A stretch of DNA of 19,408 nucleotides from an uncultured Rivibacter sp. (GTDB lineage: Bacteria > Pseudomonadota > Gammaproteobacteria > Burkholderiales > Burkholderiaceae), in contig CAMLNA010000081.1 of assembly GCA_946481025.1 (NCBI GenBank), positions 1 through 19,408 on the forward strand, given 5' to 3'. Shown here piece after piece: positions 1-6,857 of this stretch. The notes below the pieces were generated by a model. That model was not told where the DNA came from. It searched no databases and saw only the letters and a program-made list of their open reading frames with translations. The first letter of the stretch is position 1, and the number at the start of each line of letters is the position of its first letter. A program made the position numbers and the translations under genes.

Positions 1-85
1 CGACGGCACGCGCGCTCGCGGCCATCTTCTCGGTCATGCTCCAGGTGGTGTTGGGATTGATGATCCTGATCTTCACGGGCGGCAT
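1..85 (-). CDS. Asp/Glu/hydantoin racemase family protein, N-terminal fragment
   Basis: Only the first 28 codons are in the window; the gene runs off the left edge. Reverse translation gives MPPVKIRIINPNTTWSMTEK followed by MAASARAV. The beta-strand plus INPNTT signature and the following SMT are typical of the Asp/Glu/hydantoin racemase family, which includes hydantoin racemase (HyuE) and allantoin racemase (HpxA). These cofactor-independent enzymes use two cysteines, which lie outside the visible part. The gene starts 3 nt after the stop of the NCS1 permease and is surely co-transcribed with it. The ATG at 85 is listed, but the GTG at 76 gives a more usual family N-terminus (VKIRIINPNTT) and is about 8 nt from a GAGGGA ribosome-binding site, so it may be the real start. 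Substrate (hydantoin or allantoin) cannot be told from this fragment. Confidence 0.8.
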   Translation of the reverse strand, partial: MPPVKIRIINPNTTWSMTEKMAASARAV

Positions 86-88
86 CCC

Positions 89-1579
89 TCAGCGCTTGGC
101 ATTGAGCAGTGCGTAGAACGCGAACCCGAGCCCCATGCCGATGAACCATGCGTAATTTGCGGCAGGGCGCCAGGCCGGGATGAACACGCACAGCATCGGC
201 ACCAGGGCGGCGGGCACCAGCGCGGCGATCGCGCGACGGTTGTAGCCGTTGCGGTACCAGTACTCGCCTTTGGGGCTCATCGAATACAGGTCGTCGACCT
301 TGACCCGCTGGCCGCGCACCAGGTAGTAGTCGGCGATGAGGATGCCGAACAGCGGGCCGATGAAGGCGCCCAGCACGTCGAGCGTGTAGTGGATCACCTC
401 GGGGTTGTTGTAGAGGTTCCAGGGTGTGATGAACACCGAGCCCACTGCGGCGATCATGCCGCCGGTGCGCCAGCTGATGTGCTGCGGCGCGACGTTCGAG
501 AAGTCGAAGGCCGGCGACACGAAGTTGGCGACGATGTTGATGCCGATGGTGGCCACCATGAAGGTGAGCGCGCCCAGCACGACGGCGGTGGTGCTGTCGA
601 TCCTGCTCACGGTGTGCACCGGGTCGGTGATCAGTTCGCCGAACACCGGCAGCGTGGCGGCGGTGGTGATGACGGTGAGCAGCGAGAAGAACAGGAAGTT
701 GACCGGCAGGCCCCAGAAGTTGCCCTTCTTCACCGCATCGAAGCTCTTCGAATAGCGCGAGAAGTCGCCGAAGTTGAGCATCGGGCCGCTGAAGTAGCTC
801 ACCACCAGCGCGATGGCCGACAGCATCACCGGCAGCGCGTCCCAGCCCTCGAACTTGATGCCGCCCAGGTTCATGTTGATGTTGCTCCAGCCGGCCTTCC
901 ACACCAGCCAGCCGCACAGCACGCCCATGACCACGTAGACCGCGGGCCCGGCCCAGTCGATGAAGCGGCGGATCGACTCCATGCCGTGCCAGAACACGAA
1001 GGCCTGCAACACCCACATCACCATGAAGGCCACCCAGCCCAGCGTGGACAGCCCGGCGAAGCCATGCAGCGACACGTCGGCATACGGCGTCCATTGCGGG
1101 AAGAAGTGCAGCGCCACCACCATGAAGGCGGCCGAGGCGAGGTAGGTCTGGATGCCGTACCAGGCCACCGCGATGAGGCCGCGGATCACCGCGGGGATGT
1201 TGGCGCCCAGCACGCCGAAGGAGGCGCGGCAGATCACCGGATAGGGCGTGCCCGTCGCCTGGCTGGGCTTGGCCACCAGGTTGCAGAAGAACTGCACGAT
1301 GCAGATGCCCACCAGCAGCGCCACCAGCACCTGCCAGCTCGACAGGCCCAGCGCGAACAGGCTGCCGGCGGTGATGTAGCCGCCCACGCTGTGCACGTCG
1401 GACATCCAGAACGCAAAGATGTTGTATTGACCCCAGGTCTGCCTCTTCAGCGGCGCCAGGTCCTCGTTGGTGAGCCGGTCGTGGTAGCCGGGCTTGATCA
1501 AGGCGTTGCTCTCGTGAGCGGGGTGCGCCGGGGTGGGCTGGGCGCTTGCCGCGCTGTCGGCCAGGGCTGTGGTGTTCAT
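89..1579 (-). CDS. NCS1 family nucleobase/hydantoin/allantoin:cation symporter
   Basis: Predicted inner-membrane permease of 496 aa with about 12 hydrophobic segments, the usual length of the NCS1 family (Mhp1, PucI, CodB). The N-terminal TWGQYNIFAFW and SVGGY motifs, the AWYGIQ motif (W140, Q144, matching the substrate-stacking Trp and Gln of Mhp1 in family knowledge) and LNFGDFSRY (N269, D272) are all present. These residues suggest a functional transporter of a planar amide ring such as hydantoin, allantoin, uracil or cytosine. The open frame extends upstream to 1687, but that start would lie inside the promoter palindrome; the ATG at 1579 follows GAGG at a good distance and gives a normal N-terminus. 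The racemase gene follows after 3 nt, which argues for a chiral substrate such as a hydantoin or allantoin rather than a plain pyrimidine. Specificity is inference. Confidence 0.9.
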   Translation of the reverse strand: MNTTALADSAASAQPTPAHPAHESNALIKPGYHDRLTNEDLAPLKRQTWGQYNIFAFWMSDVHSVGGYITAGSLFALGLSSWQVLVALLVGICIVQFFCNLVAKPSQATGTPYPVICRASFGVLGANIPAVIRGLIAVAWYGIQTYLASAAFMVVALHFFPQWTPYADVSLHGFAGLSTLGWVAFMVMWVLQAFVFWHGMESIRRFIDWAGPAVYVVMGVLCGWLVWKAGWSNINMNLGGIKFEGWDALPVMLSAIALVVSYFSGPMLNFGDFSRYSKSFDAVKKGNFWGLPVNFLFFSLLTVITTAATLPVFGELITDPVHTVSRIDSTTAVVLGALTFMVATIGINIVANFVSPAFDFSNVAPQHISWRTGGMIAAVGSVFITPWNLYNNPEVIHYTLDVLGAFIGPLFGILIADYYLVRGQRVKVDDLYSMSPKGEYWYRNGYNRRAIAALVPAALVPMLCVFIPAWRPAANYAWFIGMGLGFAFYALLNAKR

Positions 1580-1668
1580 TGCAATCCTCGCAGCTTGGGA
1601 CGGTTCGGTCCCGGGGGTTTGTCTCCTCCACCCGGGGGGCCGGTCGGCGACGGCATGACACCGTTCGT

Positions 1669-1696
1669 ACCCATATGTTGTATACAAAATATGGGT
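1669..1696. promoter_or_regulatory. 28-bp near-perfect palindrome, probable repressor operator
   Basis: Fourteen base pairs are symmetric about 1682/1683, with one mismatched pair (1677/1688). The centre is the perfect 10-mer TTGTATACAA and the outer arms are ACCCATAT / ATATGGGT. AT-rich dyads with a GTATAC-like core are typical of GntR-family (FCD type) operators, which often control nucleobase or amino-acid catabolism genes. It overlaps the likely promoter of the NCS1-racemase operon, which fits repression released by substrate. The regulator gene is not in the window, so its family is inference. Confidence 0.7.
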
Positions 1697-1700
1697 CCAA
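1672..1700 (-). promoter_or_regulatory. Candidate sigma-70 promoter of the NCS1-racemase operon
   Basis: On the minus strand a TTGGAC -35 (1700-1695) is followed after 17 bp by CATATG as a weak -10 (1677-1672). The spacer is the palindrome core, so a bound repressor would block RNA polymerase. This predicts a leader of roughly 85 nt before the ATG at 1579. The -35 matches well, the -10 only in part (3 of 6). Confidence 0.4.
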
Positions 1701-1736
1701 TCAAGCTGAAAGATGCCAGGGTTTTCGAGCGCTATG

Positions 1737-1761
1737 AAAAAAGCCGCCTTGATTGGCGGCT
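1737..1761 (-). terminator. Intrinsic terminator of the molybdenum hydroxylase operon
   Basis: Read on the minus strand, AGCCGCC / GGCGGCT forms a 7-bp GC-rich stem with a 6-nt loop (AATCAA), and the second arm runs into six T (the last T of the arm included). It starts about 29 nt after the stop codon of the large subunit gene and before the promoter of the NCS1 gene, so it separates the two operons. Confidence 0.85.
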
Positions 1762-1789
1762 GGTTTCGAGCAGGCGGCGGCGCGGGGTG

Positions 1790-4078
1790 TCAGAGCCGCA
1801 GCGGCAGCTCGCGCAGCCGCCGGCCGGTCAGCATGAACAAGGCGTTGGCCAGGGCCGGCGCCACCGGCGGCGTGGCCGGCTCGCCCACGCCGGTGGGCGC
1901 GTGGGTGCTGGGCACGATGTAGGTCTCGATGACCGGCGTGTCCTTGAGCGCGAGCAGCGGGTAGCTCGGGAAGTTGGTCTGCTGCACCACGCTGCCGGCG
2001 ATGTCGATGCGGCCATGCAGGGCGGCGGTGAGCCCGAAGATCACGCCGCTTTCCATCTGCTGGGCCACGATGTTCGGGTTGACCACCGTGCCGCAGTCGA
2101 TGGCGCACACCACCCGGTGCACACGCGGCAGCTTGCCTGTTTCGTCGAGCGACGCCTCCAGCACCTCGGCCACGATGGAACCGAAGCTTTCGTGCAGCGC
2201 CACGCCTCGCGCGCGACCTCTGGGCAGCGGCGCATTCCAACCGGCCTTTTCGGCGGCGAGCCGCAGCACCGCGGCATGGCGGGGCATGCCCTTCAGGAGC
2301 GACAGGCGGAAGGCCACCGGATCCTGTTTCGCTTCGTGCGCGAGTTCGTCGAAGAAGCCTTCGCTGAAGAAGGCGTTGTGCGAGTGGCCGACGGAGCGCC
2401 AGTAGCCGATGGGCACGCCGCTTCTCGTGGCCACGTGCGACATGCGCTGGTGCGGCACGTCGTAGGGCAGGTCGAACAGGCCTTCCATGGTGGTCTTGTC
2501 GGGTGTGTCCACCGGGCCCGCCAGTGCGGGCAGGCCACGTTCGAGCCAGCGCGGCGTGATGGCGTCGCCGGCGCTCGAAAATCGCAGGCTCTGCGGCTGG
2601 CCCTGGGCATCGAGCGTGGCCTCCAGCACCGCCACGCCGGCGGGCCTGTAGAAGTCGTGCGTGGTGTCTTCCTCGCGCGACCACACCAGCTGCACCGGCC
2701 GCCCGCCGGCTTCCTGGGCCACGGTGACGGCCTGGGCGACGAAGTCGATGTCGAGCCGGCGCCCGAAGCCGCCGCCCAGCAGCGTCACGTGGACGGTGAC
2801 CGCGCTTTCGGGCACGCCGGCCGCGCGCGCCGCGGCCGCGCGCGCAAAACCCGGCACCTGCGTGGGTGCCCACACGGTGACGTGCCCGTCCTTCACCTGC
2901 GCGGTGCAGTTGATCGGCTCCATCGCCGCGTGCGCGAGGTACGGTGCGCGGTACACCGCCTCGAGCCTGCGCGGCGCACCGGCCTCGGCGGCCGTCACGT
3001 CGCCACGCTCGTGGAACGCAAAACCGCCCTTCTGCGACGAAGCCTCGCGGGCCTGCGCTTCGAGCCGCTGCACGATCGCGGCGGAGTCGAGCGTGCCTGC
3101 CGGGGGCGGCGCCCACTCGACCTGCAGGGCCTCGACTGCCTGGCGCGCGTGCCAGGTGGTGCGGCCGATCACCGCCACGCCGGCCGTGGAGCCCGCCGCG
3201 GGCGGCAGCCGCACCAGGCGCAGCGCGCCGGCGCGGCGCAGCACCTCGTCTTCATTGAGGATGCGCCGCGGCGCACCGCCCAGCATCGGGCACATGCGCA
3301 CCGCGGCGTACACCAGCCCCTCGGGCCGCACGTCGAGGCCGAACACGGCCCGGCCGCTGCTCTTGGCCGGCACGTCGATGCGGGGCAGGGGCCGGCCGAT
3401 CAGCCGCCAATGCTCGCGCGGCTTGAGCCTCACGGTGCCGGCGGGCGTGGCCGAGGCCTGCTTCACCAGCTCGCCGAAATGCGCCTTCGGCCCCGAGGCA
3501 TGGCTCACCATGCCGCTGGTCACCTCGATCTCGTCGGCCGGCAGCTTCCAGCGCAGCGAGGCCGCATTGACGAGCTGCGCGCGAGCGGTGGCCGCGGCCC
3601 AGCGCAGGGGCTCCCACGCATCGGCCACGCTCGAAGAGCCGCCGGTGGCATTGACGCCCAGCTCGCGGGCCAGCTTGGCCACGAACCAGCGACCCGCCTT
3701 CACCACGTCGGTTTCGCGGCCGGGTTCGCTGTCGCGCGGGTGGAAGGGCAGGCTGCCGACGAACATCTCGACGTTGCCGTACAGCGCGTCATGGCCGGCC
3801 TGGACCAGCTGCAGCTGATCGAGCGAAACGCCCAGCTCCTCGGCGGCCAGCTGCGCCAGCGCGGTGTGGATGCCCTGGCCCATCTCGCTGCGCGGCATGG
3901 CCAGCATCGCCTGCCCCTCGCCGCCGATCTTGATCCAGCCGTTGAGTGCGACCTCGCCTTGCGCCGTGGCCAGCAGCTCGCGCCCGCCCAGCCGCGAGCG
4001 CGGCGGCATCAGCCCCCAGCCCACCAGCAGCGCGCCGCCGGCTGCGGCGCCGCCAAGCAACAGGTGGCGGCGTTTCAT
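1790..4078 (-). CDS. Molybdopterin-binding subunit of a xanthine dehydrogenase-family oxidoreductase (IorB/aldehyde oxidase-like)
   Basis: Protein of 762 aa, the usual size of IorB-type subunits of two-subunit molybdenum hydroxylases. The N-terminus KRRHLLLGG followed by a Gly/Ala/Leu-rich stretch is a twin-arginine (Tat) signal, so the folded cofactor-loaded enzyme is probably periplasmic. SEMGQGIHTALAQ (about residues 64-76), the GGGFGRR motif and the C-terminal GVGEP with the expected catalytic base E733 are molybdenum-cofactor and active-site signatures. Such enzymes hydroxylate aldehydes or N-heterocycles such as isoquinoline; the substrate cannot be read from sequence. The start overlaps the stop of the [2Fe-2S] subunit as ATGA, so the two are translationally coupled. 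The open frame continues upstream to 4690 without a stop, but that part shadows the iron-sulfur subunit. A terminator follows at 1737-1761. Confidence 0.92.
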   Translation of the reverse strand: MKRRHLLLGGAAAGGALLVGWGLMPPRSRLGGRELLATAQGEVALNGWIKIGGEGQAMLAMPRSEMGQGIHTALAQLAAEELGVSLDQLQLVQAGHDALYGNVEMFVGSLPFHPRDSEPGRETDVVKAGRWFVAKLARELGVNATGGSSSVADAWEPLRWAAATARAQLVNAASLRWKLPADEIEVTSGMVSHASGPKAHFGELVKQASATPAGTVRLKPREHWRLIGRPLPRIDVPAKSSGRAVFGLDVRPEGLVYAAVRMCPMLGGAPRRILNEDEVLRRAGALRLVRLPPAAGSTAGVAVIGRTTWHARQAVEALQVEWAPPPAGTLDSAAIVQRLEAQAREASSQKGGFAFHERGDVTAAEAGAPRRLEAVYRAPYLAHAAMEPINCTAQVKDGHVTVWAPTQVPGFARAAAARAAGVPESAVTVHVTLLGGGFGRRLDIDFVAQAVTVAQEAGGRPVQLVWSREEDTTHDFYRPAGVAVLEATLDAQGQPQSLRFSSAGDAITPRWLERGLPALAGPVDTPDKTTMEGLFDLPYDVPHQRMSHVATRSGVPIGYWRSVGHSHNAFFSEGFFDELAHEAKQDPVAFRLSLLKGMPRHAAVLRLAAEKAGWNAPLPRGRARGVALHESFGSIVAEVLEASLDETGKLPRVHRVVCAIDCGTVVNPNIVAQQMESGVIFGLTAALHGRIDIAGSVVQQTNFPSYPLLALKDTPVIETYIVPSTHAPTGVGEPATPPVAPALANALFMLTGRRLRELPLRL

Positions 4079-4590
4079 GCCAAGGCCTTCTTGGCGCCGG
4101 CCGGCCTGGCCAGCTCCTGCGCCGCGCTGTGGATCGCCACGCGCACGCGGGGGTAGGTGCCGCAGCGGCACAGGTTGGTGATGGCGGCGTCGATGTCGCG
4201 ATCGGTCGGCCTGGGGTTCTTGTCGAGCAGCGAGGCGGCCGCCATGAGCATGCCGCTCTGGCAGTAGCCGCATTGCGGCACCTGGTGCTGCACCCAGGCG
4301 CGCTGCAGCGCCGGCCCGCAGGGCGAGCCCTTGGCGGCCGCGGTCTGCGGGTCGGAGAGGCCTTCGATGGTCTGGATCGCACGGCCTTGCGCCGAGGCCA
4401 GCGGCGTCACGCAGGACCGCACCGCTTCGCCGTCCAGCCGCACGGTGCACGCGCCGCAGGCGGCCACCCCGCAGCCGAACTTGGTGCCGGTGAGCCGCAG
4501 CACGTCGCGCAGCGCCCACAGCAAGGGCATGGCGGGGTCGACGTGGGCGTCGGGCAGGTCGGTCAGGCGCCCGTTGATGTTGAGCTGCAT
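4075..4590 (-). CDS. [2Fe-2S]-binding subunit of the same molybdenum hydroxylase (IorA-like)
   Basis: Protein of 171 aa with the two domains of the family. The plant-type ferredoxin domain carries C40, C45, C48 and C60 (GCGVAACGACTV), and the C-terminal four-helix domain binds the second cluster through C107, C110, C141 and C143 (CGYCQSGM and CRCGTY). It passes electrons from the molybdenum site to an acceptor. There is no signal peptide, so it is likely carried across the membrane with the Tat-tagged large subunit. No FAD subunit gene is adjacent; IorAB-like enzymes typically hand electrons to a cytochrome c instead. The start at 4590 gives the usual MQLNINGR family N-terminus, and the stop overlaps the large-subunit start by ATGA. 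Confidence 0.93.
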   Translation of the reverse strand: MQLNINGRLTDLPDAHVDPAMPLLWALRDVLRLTGTKFGCGVAACGACTVRLDGEAVRSCVTPLASAQGRAIQTIEGLSDPQTAAAKGSPCGPALQRAWVQHQVPQCGYCQSGMLMAAASLLDKNPRPTDRDIDAAITNLCRCGTYPRVRVAIHSAAQELARPAGAKKALA

Positions 4591-4666
4591 GGCGGGGGCT
4601 CCCTCGGAGTGCGAGCCGGCATTCTCTGCCAGGGGGGCCTCGTCGTCTGGGGAGGGTTCCCCAGCA

Positions 4667-4688
4667 GCTGTCGCGCAACGGCGACAGC
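4667..4688. terminator. Perfect 8-bp hairpin after the histidine-phosphatase-like gene
   Basis: GCTGTCGC (4667-4674) pairs perfectly with GCGACAGC (4681-4688) around a 6-nt loop. It begins 5 nt after the stop of the phosphatase-like gene on the minus strand. No T-run follows, so it would be an atypical terminator, or it protects mRNA ends. It lies in the 103-nt gap before the molybdenum hydroxylase operon, where that operon's promoter must also lie or be shared. Confidence 0.4.
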
Positions 4689-4693
4689 AACCA

Positions 4694-5332
4694 TCAGTCA
4701 CTGCGCCTGCGTACCGCGCCGTGATAGGCGGCCAGCGCCGGCAAAGGCACGCGAGACACCAGCTCGTAACCCGATGCCTTGAGCGTGGGTTTGAACACGG
4801 CCAGTTCGCCGGGGCCTGCGTTCGCAAACCGCGTGCCGAAGGCTGCCAGCAGGTTGGCACGGTGCGTGACGACCAGCGTGTTGGTGGTGAATGCCGGTTC
4901 GGTGGCGGTGAGGGAACGCAACACCTGCGCGCGGGCCTGGGGCGGCGGCGCGAGCTCCTTGAGCTTGTGCACCCGCCAGCGTCCGCCCTGCACGCGCAGC
5001 GCGATGCGCTCGGCGGTTTCGGCGCTGCTGCCCACCGGGCTGGCGTAGACCAGCCCGACCGGCACCGCTTCAGACGCCAGCAGCTTGCCGATGCCCGAGG
5101 CATTGAGCCGGCCGGTGTCGGACAGCGCCTGGTGGTCCTGCCGCTCGGTGGCACCGTGCAGCACCACCAGCACGTAGCCGCCGGCGCGCAGTTGCTGCAT
5201 CAGCTGCGCCGTGTGCTCGATCGACGGCGGTTGCGGCGGGGCCGCGGCGGCGGCGCAGGCGAGCCCACAGCAGGCTGCGAAGGCAGCGAGCCGGTGGGCG
5301 GTGGCGATGGTGGTGGTGGCGGGGTACTTCAT
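4694..5332 (-). CDS. Exported histidine-phosphatase-fold protein with degenerate active site
   Basis: Protein of 212 aa. An N-terminal hydrophobic segment (about residues 12-32, ending AAAAAPP) looks like a signal peptide, so it is probably periplasmic. The fold is recognised from VLVVLHGATERQ (53-64), ALSDTGRLNASGIGKLL, VYASPVGSSAETAER (95-109) and VVTHRANLL (154-162). Family members carry RHG at the first site; here it reads LHG, so H59 is kept but the preceding catalytic Arg is Leu58. The second family Arg (SP-x-x-R) is Ser102. The second catalytic His, H157, is kept. With both phosphate-clamping arginines gone it may be a weak phosphatase or a binding pseudoenzyme. The ATG at 5332 is chosen because it immediately precedes the signal peptide; the open frame to 5413 adds an unlikely extension. 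Confidence 0.8.
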   Translation of the reverse strand: MKYPATTTIATAHRLAAFAACCGLACAAAAAPPQPPSIEHTAQLMQQLRAGGYVLVVLHGATERQDHQALSDTGRLNASGIGKLLASEAVPVGLVYASPVGSSAETAERIALRVQGGRWRVHKLKELAPPPQARAQVLRSLTATEPAFTTNTLVVTHRANLLAAFGTRFANAGPGELAVFKPTLKASGYELVSRVPLPALAAYHGAVRRRSD

Positions 5333-5470
5333 GGGGCACGCGGCGGCGTGGCGCCAATGTGCGCCTATCCGGCCTGCATGCCTAGGGGGCGCGGCGCCCG
5401 AGCACCCACTCAACCCCGGGGGGAAGCCTCACGCGCTACCCTCGCGCGTCCAATTCGTCACGAGAACCGC
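5333..5470. other. Divergent intergenic region
   Basis: These 138 nt separate the leftward phosphatase-like gene from the rightward DsbA-family gene and must hold promoters for both directions unless transcription comes from outside. No convincing -35/-10 pair was recognised. The GGGGGCGCGGCGCCC stretch near 5384-5398 is GC-rich and partly self-complementary but has no clear role. Confidence 0.4.
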
Positions 5471-6115
5471 ATGAACGCAATGAAGATCGACATCGTGTCC
5501 GACGTGGTGTGTCCATGGTGCGCCATCGGGCTCAAGTCGCTGGAGGCCGCGCTGGCCCGGCTGGAGGGGCAGGTGAGCGCCGAGCTGCACTTCCAGCCCT
5601 TCGAGCTGAATCCGCAGATGGGCCCCGAGGGGCAGGACATCGTCGAGCACCTGGGCCAGAAGTACGGCATCGATGCCGAGCAGATCGAACGCAACCAGCA
5701 CAACATCCGCGAGCGCGGCGCCTCGGTGGGCTTCCGCTTCGAGATGGACAAGCGCTCGCGCACCTACAACACCTTCGACGCGCACCGGCTGCTGCACTGG
5801 GCCGGCCTCGAAGGCCGCCAGCTGCCGCTCAAGCATGCGCTGCTCGAGGCCTACTTCACGCATGGCCGCAACCCCAGCGACCATGAAGTGCTGGTGCAGC
5901 TGGCCGCCGACGCAGGGCTCGACGCTGCGCGCGCACGCGAAGTGCTGGCCAGCGGCGCCCATGCCGAAGAGGTGAAGCAGCGCGAGCGCTTCTACCTCGA
6001 CCATGGCATCCACTCGGTGCCGGCGGTGATCGTCAACGACCGGCACCTCATCTCGGGCGGCCAGCCTCCCGAGGTCTTCGAGCAGGCGCTGCGGCAGATC
6101 GCCGCGCAGGGCTAG
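5471..6115 (+). CDS. DsbA family oxidoreductase, FrnE-like
   Basis: Protein of 214 aa with no signal peptide, so cytoplasmic. The thioredoxin fold is shown by the CPWC motif at residues 14-17 (VSDVVCPWCAIG), the helical insertion containing RSRTYNTFDAHRLLHWA, and the cis-proline loop HSVPAVIVN. This pattern and length match the FrnE/YwbO type of DsbA proteins (cytoplasmic disulfide isomerase or polyketide-tailoring relatives, also linked to 2-hydroxychromene-2-carboxylate isomerase-like folds). It probably reduces or shuffles disulfides, perhaps under oxidative stress. There is no good ribosome-binding site before the ATG at 5471; a second ATG at 5480 gives MKIDIVSDVVCPWC and could be the true start. 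Confidence 0.88.
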   Translation: MNAMKIDIVSDVVCPWCAIGLKSLEAALARLEGQVSAELHFQPFELNPQMGPEGQDIVEHLGQKYGIDAEQIERNQHNIRERGASVGFRFEMDKRSRTYNTFDAHRLLHWAGLEGRQLPLKHALLEAYFTHGRNPSDHEVLVQLAADAGLDAARAREVLASGAHAEEVKQRERFYLDHGIHSVPAVIVNDRHLISGGQPPEVFEQALRQIAAQG

Positions 6116-6310
6116 CAGCTCGCGGCAGGGCGTCGCGACCCGCTTGTCGGACGACGCGCACAACACGCGTCGGACCCGTGCACCGGGTTCCTTGCACGCC
6201 CGAACATCTCTTCGATCCGGTTGCGAAACCCAGGGGGAAACGCTGGTGTCCCACCAGGACACGGCGGTCTTGCGGCCGCCCCTCGTTTCAACAACGGAAA
6301 GGAGTTCACG
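6116..6310. other. Intergenic region with two small inverted repeats
   Basis: This 195-nt gap lies between the DsbA-like gene and the DUF4148 gene, both rightward. It holds a perfect 7-bp stem CGACGCG / CGCGTCG (6152-6158 with 6166-6172, 7-nt loop) and a 6-bp stem GTGTCC / GGACAC (6246-6251 with 6257-6262). The first could end the upstream transcript although no T-run follows. A promoter for the DUF4148 gene is expected here but no clear hexamers were found. Confidence 0.4.
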
Positions 6311-6853
6311 ATGTTGCGCCGATATCAACGATCGATGGCGATGGCGGCGGTGCTGGGTGTGTTGTCGGCCCCTGCCGCGTTTGCAGACACCGATACGGAC
6401 CAGGCGCCGCGCACGCGGGCCGAAGTGGTGTCCGAACTGGAAGCCGCCCGGGCCATGGGGTGGTCGCCCTCGATGGGTGAAGAGACCGGACGTCTCGAAG
6501 TGGAGGCAGCCCCGGTGGCCAGCCAGCTGACCCGCGAAGAGGTGAAGGCGGAATTCGTGCAGGCGCGTGAAGAGGGCCTGCTGGACGACACCAGTTCCGG
6601 CCCGTCGCCGCAGGTGCTGGCGCGCCGCGAGGCGAAGAACGCGCAGCAGTATGAAGAGATCGTCGCGGCCAACCTGCAGGCCGAGCACGAGCGTCAGGCC
6701 GCGCTCGACCTGCAGCAGCAGGTCGCCATGGCCGAGACGGTGGAAAGCGGTGTCATGACCTACGACGAATACCTCGACGCCTATGCGCCGGCCGCGGGCG
6801 AGCCGGGGCTCAGCAGCACCACCCAGGTGGAGCCGGAGCCGCTGCCCGAATAG
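6311..6853 (+). CDS. Exported DUF4148-like acidic protein
   Basis: Protein of 180 aa with a secretion signal (MLRRYQR, then a hydrophobic stretch to PAAFA at residues 20-25). The mature part is strongly acidic and holds two copies of a short motif: TRAEVVSELEAARAMG (35-50) and TREEVKAEFVQAREEG (74-89). The form TRxEVxxEL-x-x-AR-x-x-G is typical of DUF4148, a small periplasmic family common and often multicopy in Burkholderiales; function is unknown. A third, helical Gln/Glu/Ala-rich part and a poorly conserved acidic tail follow. The start is secure: AAGGAG lies 6 nt before the ATG. The gene converges on the M14 peptidase gene with only 4 nt between stop codons. The family assignment rests on the repeated motif. 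Confidence 0.8.
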   Translation: MLRRYQRSMAMAAVLGVLSAPAAFADTDTDQAPRTRAEVVSELEAARAMGWSPSMGEETGRLEVEAAPVASQLTREEVKAEFVQAREEGLLDDTSSGPSPQVLARREAKNAQQYEEIVAANLQAEHERQAALDLQQQVAMAETVESGVMTYDEYLDAYAPAAGEPGLSSTTQVEPEPLPE

Positions 6854-6857
6854 CGCA

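Noticed and set aside
1580..1687. N-terminal extension of the NCS1 permease to 1687
   Set aside because: The extension starts within the palindrome and promoter and has no family-like sequence; the ATG at 1579 has a ribosome-binding site.
389..4156. Open frame of 1255 codons on the plus strand
   Set aside because: It covers the NCS1 and molybdenum hydroxylase genes antisense, is rich in His/Arg/Ala, crosses a terminator and palindrome, and has no recognisable domain. It is a GC-bias shadow.
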